Assembly: GCA_002427015.1 (NCBI GenBank)
Contig: DIPE01000038.1
Coordinates: 1-8,242, forward strand
Origin: Firmicutes bacterium UBA5496
GTDB lineage: Bacteria > Bacillota > Proteinivoracia > UBA4975
Direction of reading: 5' to 3'
Length of the DNA: 8,242 nt
Shown here: positions 1-4,854 of the stretch, piece after piece
Position numbering within the stretch: position 1 is the stretch's first letter
Layout of the letters: every line of letters begins with the position of its first letter
The notes under the pieces: generated by a model
What the model saw: the letters and a program-made list of their open reading frames with translations, nothing else
The model's database searches: none
Told to the model about the DNA's origin: nothing
Translations under genes and position numbers: made by a program

Positions 1-1131
1 GTTCGGATTGGTGATATGGGGGTTGGCGGCAATCAGGGCATCCAGGCTCACCCCAAACCGTTGGGCAATAAAGAACATGGTATCCCCGGGCTGCACGGTG
101 TAACGGCCCTGGAAGCCAGGAGGACAGGAGGCTGGAATGCGGCAGGGGGGCGGTGGGGGTACGGGACCGGGAACACAGAGCACATCACAGGGGAAGATAA
201 TTGCTGGATTTGTGATATGCGGATTGGCGGCAATCAGGGCATTGAGGCTGACCCCAAACCGCTGGGCAATAAAGAACATGGTATCCCCAGGCTGCACGGT
301 GTAACGGCCCTGAAATCCTGGTGGGCAAGAGGCAGGGATGCGGCAGGGCTGGGGCGGCGGCGCGCCAGGAACACAGAGGACATCGCAGGGGAAAATGACA
401 TTTGGATTGGTGATATGGGGATTAGCGGCAATCAGGGCATCCAGGCTGACCCCAAACCGCTGGGCAATGAGGAACATGGTGTCTCCGGGCTGCACAGTAT
501 ATCTACCCTGGAAACCTGGTGGGCAAGAGGCGGGAATGCGGCAGGGGGGCGGCGGCGCGCCGGGAACACAGAGGACATCACAGGGGAAAATCACGTTCGG
601 ATTGGTGATATGGGGGTTGGCGGCGATCAAGGCATCCAGGCTCACCCCAAACCGCTGGGCAATGAGGAACATGGTATCCCCGGGCTGCACAGTATATCTG
701 CCCTGGAAACCTGGTGGGCATGAGGCGGGAATGCGGCAAGGCGGCGGTGGCGGTGGACCGGGAACACAGAGGACGTCACAGGGGAAGATCAGGTCCGGAT
801 TGGTGATGTGAGGATTGGCGGCAATGAGAGAGTTAAGGCTGACGCCAAACCGCTGGGCAATAAAGAACATGGTATCGCCTGAAACGACGGTATATCTGCC
901 CTGGAAGCCGGGAGGACAGCTGGCGGGAACCCGGCAGCCAGGCGGCATACCTACACCGGGAACGCAGAGGACATCACCAGGGAAGATCAGGGCCGGATTG
1001 GTGATGTGAGGGTTGGCGGCAATGAGGGCATTGAGGCTGACGCCAAAGCGCTGGGCGATGAAGAACATGGTATCGCCAGAAACGACGGTATATCTGCCTT
1101 GGAAGCCTGGGGGGCAGGAAGCCGGCACTCT
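1..1131 (-). repeat. Tandem ~198-bp repeats encoding LysM units
   Basis: Six units begin (reading the minus strand) at 1131, 933, 735, 540, 342 and 141; the sixth is cut at position 1. Successive periods are 198, 198, 195, 198 and 201 bp, all multiples of three; the variation comes from the proline linkers. The encoded units are nearly the same in protein. Unit 1 differs by FPGDVLC instead of FPCDVLC and by a VGMPPG linker. Units 1 and 2 carry TVVSGD, later units TVQPGD. The repeat structure also creates long antiparallel open frames on the plus strand that are not genes. Confidence 0.93.
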
Positions 1132-1203
1132 GCCCCCTTGGCGAAGGCCCATTTCCGGCGCATTTATCCACTGACAGCAATCGCTTTGAATCCTTTCATC
1201 CAT
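1..1203 (-). CDS. Cysteine-rich tandem LysM-repeat protein (5' part; continues past the left edge)
   Basis: An uninterrupted frame of 401 codons starts at ATG 1203 and runs off position 1, so the C-terminus is missing. A GGGAGG Shine-Dalgarno lies at 1216-1221, 12 nt upstream (slightly long), and an in-frame stop lies further upstream with no start codon between. After a short N-terminus (MDERIQSDCCQWINAPEMG, no hydrophobic signal peptide) come six LysM units, the last cut by the edge. Each core reads GRYTV-x2-GDTMF-x-IAQRFGVSL, then IAANPHITNP and a FPCDVLCVPG end, joined by proline-rich linkers and a CR(I/V)PASCPPGFQ lead-in. LysM domains bind N-acetylglucosamine in peptidoglycan or related glycans. 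Four cysteines per unit and the lack of a signal sequence suggest a spore coat or cortex role like SafA-type proteins; this is inference. Being a LysM protein is near certain; its function is not. Confidence 0.9.
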   Translation of the reverse strand, partial: MDERIQSDCCQWINAPEMGLRQGGRVPASCPPGFQGRYTVVSGDTMFFIAQRFGVSLNALIAANPHITNPALIFPGDVLCVPGVGMPPGCRVPASCPPGFQGRYTVVSGDTMFFIAQRFGVSLNSLIAANPHITNPDLIFPCDVLCVPGPPPPPPCRIPASCPPGFQGRYTVQPGDTMFLIAQRFGVSLDALIAANPHITNPNVIFPCDVLCVPGAPPPPCRIPASCPPGFQGRYTVQPGDTMFLIAQRFGVSLDALIAANPHITNPNVIFPCDVLCVPGAPPPQPCRIPASCPPGFQGRYTVQPGDTMFFIAQRFGVSLNALIAANPHITNPAIIFPCDVLCVPGPVPPPPPCRIPASCPPGFQGRYTVQPGDTMFFIAQRFGVSLDALIAANPHITNPN

Positions 1204-1215
1204 ACTAATTTTAAA

Positions 1216-1256
1216 CCTCCCTTCCATCGATTCTCATTCATCATATGAAAGGGAGG
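1216..1256 (-). promoter_or_regulatory. Leader hairpin that would sequester the LysM gene ribosome binding site
   Basis: On the minus strand CCTCCCTTTC (1256-1247) can pair with GGAAGGGAGG (1225-1216), giving ten base pairs including one G-U, with a 21-nt loop (1226-1246). The 3' arm contains the whole Shine-Dalgarno GGGAGG of the LysM gene. If the transcript begins upstream of 1256, the fold would hide the ribosome binding site, implying translational control. The pairing is seen directly; the regulatory effect is inferred. The possible promoter at 1239-1267 would start transcription downstream of the 5' arm and remove it. Confidence 0.4.
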
Positions 1257-1267
1257 ACAAAAGCGTG
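1239..1267 (-). promoter_or_regulatory. Possible sporulation sigma-K-like promoter for the LysM gene
   Basis: On the minus strand an AC dinucleotide (1266-1265, within CACG) is followed after 17 nt by CATATGATG (1247-1239). This resembles the mother-cell sigma-K pattern AC, 16 to 17 nt, CATAnnnTA, with one mismatch in the last bases. It would start transcription just upstream of the GGGAGG ribosome binding site. The match is short and low in information, so it is only suggestive. It is listed because the gene product looks like a spore-associated LysM protein. Confidence 0.22.
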
Positions 1268-1280
1268 ATACGCCACGTCA

Positions 1281-1301
1281 GGGACGGGACTTTTCGTAGC
1301 G
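1281..1301 (+). repeat. Left terminal inverted repeat (REP-like)
   Basis: Begins GGGACGGGACTTTTCG and is the exact reverse complement of 2209-2229 over 21 bp. It includes GTAG, the tetranucleotide typical of REP sequences recognised by this transposase family in enterobacteria; here that similarity may be chance. A third near-identical copy lies at 3602-3623. Confidence 0.85.
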
Positions 1302-1315
1302 GGCCAATCATATAT

Positions 1316-2119
1316 CTATTTCTTCAGCTCTCCATTTTTTCTGCAGGCACGATAGATTGAATCCTTGCTTAGATTTAGGATTCGGCCAAGTTGCGCATAA
1401 GACAGAGAGGAATTTGCGACAATATACGCGATAATCTCCTTTCGCCGATTGAAGTCCATGCTGCGAATGTGAGACAGATCATGATTGTACCGTGTTCGGA
1501 CCAGTCGTTCAATCTGCTTTCTCAGTTCGTCTTCCTCTGGTTCACAATCAATATATGAGTCATCATTGGATTCGGTTGAAAAACTAATAAACTTACTGCG
1601 GGCCAAAACTGAGTCCAACCCAAAGAGATTTAACATGAATTCTGTGTTCAATAATGGTTCACCAGAGTTGTCAAGATAATCATGATAGCTGCTCCAACGG
1701 TATTTCCCCGGTCTTTTGACAATGCCAGCTTTGACTGGATTGTTGTGAATATATCTGGCACAGGTCAATAATTGACTTTCTGACTTGATTGGTTCGCTGC
1801 GAAAGCGTTCTTGAATTAAGCTGCCAACCCTGCTATATTTTCCATTAAAATACATGGAATAACGTATATTGATGCTGGCCATTATCTTAGAAATATTTGT
1901 GTTGGCTTCTTTAAGCAGCAGATGATTGTGATTGCTCATCAAACAGAAGGCATAGAGTTCAAAGCTAGTAGCCTTTTTTACGCGCAGAAGAATATCAATG
2001 TATCTTAGTCTGTCATGACTATCGACATAAATCGCCATTTTGTTAATGCCCCTGGACATAATGTGGTAGATGCCTGATGGACTGTACTCCCGTGGTTGAC
2101 GTGACACGGATATCACCAT
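1316..2119 (-). CDS. REP-associated tyrosine transposase (HUH/Y1, IS200-like)
   Basis: A single-strand DNA transposase of the RAYT branch of the IS200/IS605 Y1 superfamily, which cuts and joins REP-type sequences. From ATG 2119 it has 267 residues. Seen: an N-terminal SGIYHIMSRG strand, the metal-binding HUH motif in CLMSNHNHLL (His64, His66), the catalytic Tyr123 in ARYIHNNPVKAGIV, and RWSSYHDYL just after. The last ~45 residues (RRKEIIAYIV through AQLGRILNLSKDSIYRACR) look like the DnaA-type helix-turn-helix found at the end of many such proteins. The frame extends to a TTG at 2176, but homologues begin near the SxSGIYH segment, so ATG 2119 is preferred although its ribosome binding site is weak. 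All key residues are intact, so it may be active. It lies alone within the inverted repeats. Confidence 0.9.
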   Translation of the reverse strand: MVISVSRQPREYSPSGIYHIMSRGINKMAIYVDSHDRLRYIDILLRVKKATSFELYAFCLMSNHNHLLLKEANTNISKIMASINIRYSMYFNGKYSRVGSLIQERFRSEPIKSESQLLTCARYIHNNPVKAGIVKRPGKYRWSSYHDYLDNSGEPLLNTEFMLNLFGLDSVLARSKFISFSTESNDDSYIDCEPEEDELRKQIERLVRTRYNHDLSHIRSMDFNRRKEIIAYIVANSSLSYAQLGRILNLSKDSIYRACRKNGELKK

Positions 2120-2208
2120 CCCATTTTCACTTCGTTGTCTAAATATACCATGAAGTAGGATTAATTTGAACTGCAAATCTTCAGGTCTTTTACATTTTCC
2201 AGGGGGGG

Positions 2209-2229
2209 CGCTACGAAAAGTCCCGTCCC
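2209..2229 (+). repeat. Right terminal inverted repeat (REP-like)
   Basis: Exact reverse complement of 1281-1301 over 21 bp, ending AAAAGTCCCGTCCC. A run of seven G precedes it at 2202-2208. It ends directly against the dehydrogenase terminator. Confidence 0.85.
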
Positions 2230-2230
2230 C

Positions 2231-2264
2231 AAAATAAAACCGCGACGGCTTGTCGCGGTTTTTG
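2231..2264 (-). terminator. Rho-independent terminator of the alcohol dehydrogenase gene, bidirectional
   Basis: A perfect 10-bp stem AAACCGCGAC / GTCGCGGTTT (2237-2246 with 2252-2261) encloses a 5-nt loop. On the minus strand it is followed by TTTTATTTT, and on the plus strand by TTTTT, so it can work both ways. It starts a few bases after the dehydrogenase stop codon (2270-2268). Confidence 0.88.
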
Positions 2265-2267
2265 CCT

Positions 2268-3401
2268 TTAGAAGGCAGCCTGGTAAATTTCCCGGATATC
2301 TCCGGGGCTTGTGGGCCGAGGGTTCGTCAAGGTGCAGGGGTCGGCGAAGGCGTTTTTGCTCATCCGCTCCAGGGCCTCGGCAAATCCCTCTTCACTGATT
2401 TTCACCTCAGTAACCTCCCTGAAGTGAAGGGGGATGCCCACTTTCCGATTCAGATCCCGCAGGGTATCGGCGAGATTATTGATGCCCAGCTGGGCTTCGA
2501 TCTGGCTGTATTTTTGAGTTTCCCGGCGGTTGTATTCAACGATGTACGGCATGAGAATCGCATTGGCAAGGCCATGGGACACCCCGAACTCGCCGCCGAT
2601 TTTATGGGCCAGGCTGTGGACTATGCCCAGGGAAGCGTTGGTAAACGCCATTCCGGCAATGGTGGAGGCGTTATGCATATCTCCCCTGGCCCGCATGTTG
2701 GTGGGCTCCCGGTAAGCTACAGGCAGCTGGCGGAAGACCAGACGTATGGCTTCCAAAGCCAGGGGATCTGTGTAGCTGGTAGCATTTGTGGATACATAGG
2801 CCTCCACGGCGTGAGCCATAACGTCCATGCCCGTGTTTGCAGTAATGTGCGGGGGCATTTTCGCGGGCAAGAGGGGATCCAAGATAGCTATATCCGGAGT
2901 AATCTCGTAGGATACCAGAGGATATTTAATGTGGTTGGAGTGGTCGGTAATCACGGAAAAGGCGGTTATTTCTGAAGCAGTGCCGCTGGTAGAAGGTATG
3001 GCGATGAACTTTGCCTTTGTCCGCAGTTTTGGGAACTTAAATTCAACCAGGTCTTGGAACTTGGTTTCAGGGTATTCATAGTAGACCCACATAATTTTAG
3101 CTGCGTCCAGGGCGGAGCCGCCGCCGATGGCAACAATCCAGTCAGGGGCAAAAGACGCCAGCTTCTTGCCGCCATTAACCACTGTTTCAATGGAGGGATT
3201 GGGTTCGACACCGTCGATAATGTCTACTTCCATGCCCGCCTTGTTTAAGTGAGCCCTGGCCTGGTCCAAGAAGCCGTATTTTTTCATTGAGCTCCCCCCG
3301 GTTACAAGGGTAGCCCGCTTCCCCCTTAGTTCAGCCAAATAAGACAGGCTGCCCTCGCCAAAGACAATATCCTTTGGAACTCTGAACCACTGTAAAGCCA
3401 T
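2268..3401 (-). CDS. Iron-containing alcohol dehydrogenase (group III)
   Basis: An NAD(P)-dependent cytoplasmic dehydrogenase interconverting an alcohol and an aldehyde or ketone; the substrate cannot be told from sequence. The 377 residues match the family length. Seen: the N-terminal nucleotide-binding half with TLVTGGSSMKKYG and AIGGGSALDAAK (91-102), PSTSGTASE (136-144), and the family's four metal ligands by position: Asp193 and His197 in GMDVMAHAVEAY, His262 in VHSLAHKIGG and His276 in GVSHGLANAILMP. Spacing between ligands equals that of E. coli FucO. ATG 3401 follows AGGAGG (3409-3414) by 7 nt, fixing the start. A terminator precedes it (3504-3524) and another follows, so it is probably a single-gene unit. 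Its place after the purine operon implies no functional link. It could serve fermentation or alcohol oxidation. Confidence 0.95.
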   Translation of the reverse strand: MALQWFRVPKDIVFGEGSLSYLAELRGKRATLVTGGSSMKKYGFLDQARAHLNKAGMEVDIIDGVEPNPSIETVVNGGKKLASFAPDWIVAIGGGSALDAAKIMWVYYEYPETKFQDLVEFKFPKLRTKAKFIAIPSTSGTASEITAFSVITDHSNHIKYPLVSYEITPDIAILDPLLPAKMPPHITANTGMDVMAHAVEAYVSTNATSYTDPLALEAIRLVFRQLPVAYREPTNMRARGDMHNASTIAGMAFTNASLGIVHSLAHKIGGEFGVSHGLANAILMPYIVEYNRRETQKYSQIEAQLGINNLADTLRDLNRKVGIPLHFREVTEVKISEEGFAEALERMSKNAFADPCTLTNPRPTSPGDIREIYQAAF

Positions 3402-3503
3402 TTTTCCGCCTCCTGTTGAAATATACTCCCTATAGTGTGTCCTAATCTGCCGGATATAAATCTGCGACAGGGGGACGTACCTTTTTGCCGCATTCTGCTA
3501 AGC

Positions 3504-3524
3504 AAAAAAGGCCCGAAGGCCTTT
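3504..3524 (-). terminator. Rho-independent terminator of the purine operon
   Basis: Reading the minus strand, AAAGGCC-TTCG-GGCCTTT forms a 7-bp stem with a stable TTCG tetraloop, and the sequence runs on as TTTTTT. It lies about 100 nt after the purD stop and before the dehydrogenase leader, separating the two units. Confidence 0.88.
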
Positions 3525-3601
3525 GGACAATTATAGAGTATAGCAGAAAATAACCTGCCGCGATATAGCGATTCTGCAAGCAAGGGTCTGTCCCGGCGTG
3601 G

Positions 3602-3623
3602 CGCGACGAAAAGTCCCGTCCCC
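3602..3623 (+). repeat. Third copy of the transposase-element terminal repeat
   Basis: Matches 2209-2229 and its next base (22 bp) at every position except one (CGCG instead of CGCT at the start). Same orientation as the right end of the transposase element. It ends four bases from the purD stop codon (3630-3628). Confidence 0.8.
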
Positions 3624-3627
3624 GGTG

Positions 3628-4842
3628 TTAGATGTCCCGGCGGTAATGGCTGCCGGGGAAGCGGATTTTGGCGGCGGCGGCGTAGACTTTTTCCCGGGCC
3701 AGTTCCAAACTGCCCTTTGCCGCCAGGGTGATTACCCGGCCGCCGGCAGTGACAATTCCCCCTTGGTCCAGCCTGGTGCCGGCCTGGTAGACCTGGGCAT
3801 GCTCCTGAGCTTCCTCCAGCCCCTGGATGGGATAACCGGTTGCGTAATGCCCGGGATACCCTTCCGAGGCCATTACTAGGCTTACCCCCCAGTCCCGGGA
3901 CCAAAGGAGCCCCTGAGGCATGCCTCCCCGGGCAATATTGTTAAAGACCTCCAACAAATCGTCTTCCCACAGCTGCAAAATGGCCTGGGTTTCCGGGTCT
4001 CCGAAGCGCACGTTGAACTCCAGAACTTTAGGCCCTTGGGCTGTAAGCATTAGACCGGCATAGAGCACTCCTTTAAAGGGCGTCCCCAGCTTGGCCAAGG
4101 CGGCCAGAGTGGGCTTGATTATTTTGCAGGAGATTTCCTGCTGCAGACTCTGGCTAATGAGGCCAAAGCCGGCCAGGGCTCCCATGCCGCCGGTATTGGG
4201 TCCGGTATCCCCTTCGCCAACCCGCTTGTGATCCCGGCTGGGAACCAGGGGCACAAACTCCTGGCCCTGGGCCAGCACCATGAAGGAAAGCTCCCGGCCT
4301 TCCAGATACTCCTCGATTACCGCGGGACCGGTCAGCTCTTCCGCCGCTTTCCGGGCCTCCTCCCGGGTCAGGGCCACTGTCACGCCCTTGCCCGCAGCCA
4401 GGCCGTCAGCCTTGATGACCACCGGCGCCGGCCAGTTTTCCAGAGCCAACCGGGCCTCCTGGGTGCCGGCTACTTTTACGTACTTGGCGGTAGGGATTCC
4501 CGCCTCAGCGAGGAGATCCTTGGCAAAGGCCTTGCTTCCCTCCAAACGGGCAGCGGCCCGGGAAGGGCCGAAACAGGGGACGCCAACCTCTTCCAAGCAA
4601 TCCGATACCCCGGCCAAGAGAGGCGCCTCCGGCCCGATTACCGCCAGGTCAATGCCCTGGCGCTGAGCCCAGGTAGCGATGCCCGGCCCGTCACAGGGGT
4701 CTATGTCCCGGACCTTGCTTACCCGGCCCTCCAGGGCAGCGTTTCCCGGCAGCCAATAGAGCTTGCCTAAGACGGGGCTCTCCAGCAGGCGGGCAGCAAG
4801 AGCGTTTTCCCTGGCCCCTGCCCCTATGAGCAGCACTTGCAT
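3628..4842 (-). CDS. purD: Phosphoribosylamine-glycine ligase (GAR synthetase)
   Basis: Joins phosphoribosylamine and glycine using ATP to make glycinamide ribonucleotide, the second purine step. The 404 residues are slightly short for the family (about 420). Seen: N-terminal domain LLIGAGARENALA, GPEAPL (70-75), ATP-grasp segment KADGLAAGKGV (144-154), EEYLEGRELS (177-186), SRDHKR and GDTGPNTGGMGA (211-222), and the family signature RFGDPETQ (279-286), followed by a C-terminal domain. ATG 4842 has a G-rich ribosome binding site about 8 nt upstream and sits 12 nt after the purH stop. It is the last operon gene. Oddity: the usual GGREHA near the N-terminus reads GARENA here, and the C-terminal GGRVITLAA departs from the common GGRVLGVTA. 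Both are unambiguous in the DNA. The identification is firm. Confidence 0.97.
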   Translation of the reverse strand: MQVLLIGAGARENALAARLLESPVLGKLYWLPGNAALEGRVSKVRDIDPCDGPGIATWAQRQGIDLAVIGPEAPLLAGVSDCLEEVGVPCFGPSRAAARLEGSKAFAKDLLAEAGIPTAKYVKVAGTQEARLALENWPAPVVIKADGLAAGKGVTVALTREEARKAAEELTGPAVIEEYLEGRELSFMVLAQGQEFVPLVPSRDHKRVGEGDTGPNTGGMGALAGFGLISQSLQQEISCKIIKPTLAALAKLGTPFKGVLYAGLMLTAQGPKVLEFNVRFGDPETQAILQLWEDDLLEVFNNIARGGMPQGLLWSRDWGVSLVMASEGYPGHYATGYPIQGLEEAQEHAQVYQAGTRLDQGGIVTAGGRVITLAAKGSLELAREKVYAAAAKIRFPGSHYRRDI

Positions 4843-4854
4843 TCTTTTTCCCCC

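Larger units (their letters stand above)
1281..2229 (-). mobile_element. REP-associated tyrosine transposase element with 21-bp terminal inverted repeats
   Basis: A 949-bp segment is bounded by perfect 21-bp inverted repeats and carries one transposase gene. It is visibly AT-richer than the purine, dehydrogenase and LysM genes around it, which points to a foreign origin. The left end sits in the upstream region of the LysM gene. The right end stops one base before the dehydrogenase terminator region. No target-site duplication is visible, as expected for HUH/Y1 enzymes, which do not generate one. The precise biological ends may lie slightly inside or outside the repeats. Confidence 0.75.
3470..3623. 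repeat. REPIN/MITE-like segment flanked by inverted REP-like sequences
   Basis: The left flank 3470-3491 (GGGGGACGTACCTTTTTGCC and two more bases) and the right flank 3602-3623 (reverse complement begins GGGGACGGGACTTTTCGT) face each other as imperfect inverted repeats, about 16 of 21 positions alike. The right flank matches the ends of the 1281-2229 transposase element. The 154-bp unit has no gene and holds the purine operon terminator. Inside are an 8-bp inverted repeat TTCTGCTA/TAGCAGAA (3493-3500, 3541-3548) around that terminator and a direct repeat ATTCTGC(T)AAGCAA (3492-3505, 3571-3583). It may be a non-autonomous derivative; this is inference. Confidence 0.5.

Noticed and set aside
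16..723. Long plus-strand open frames over the left region (also 338-811 and 815-1009)
   Set aside because: They are antisense shadows of the LysM repeats; their own repetitiveness follows from the repeat DNA, and they lack ribosome binding sites and family motifs.
1..1131. CRISPR-like array from regular repeats
   Set aside because: Periods of 195-201 bp keep a reading frame and translate to LysM domains; there are no short repeats with unique spacers.
2120..2176. N-terminal extension of the transposase from the TTG at 2176
   Set aside because: The extra 19 residues match no family feature and have no better ribosome binding site; ATG 2119 fits homologue starts.
2250..2975. 241-codon plus-strand frame opposite the alcohol dehydrogenase
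   Set aside because: Begins inside the terminator stem and lies wholly antisense to a strong gene.
3421..3470. Dehydrogenase promoter, with TATAGG or TATATT as a -10
   Set aside because: No convincing -35 at the right spacing, and TATATT is too close to the ribosome binding site to work.
3525..3580. Promoter-like TGCTATACT and TATAAT on the minus strand just before the purine terminator, suggesting a tiny RNA
   Set aside because: No matching -35 and the transcript would end within a few tens of bases; AT-rich intergenic sequence explains it.
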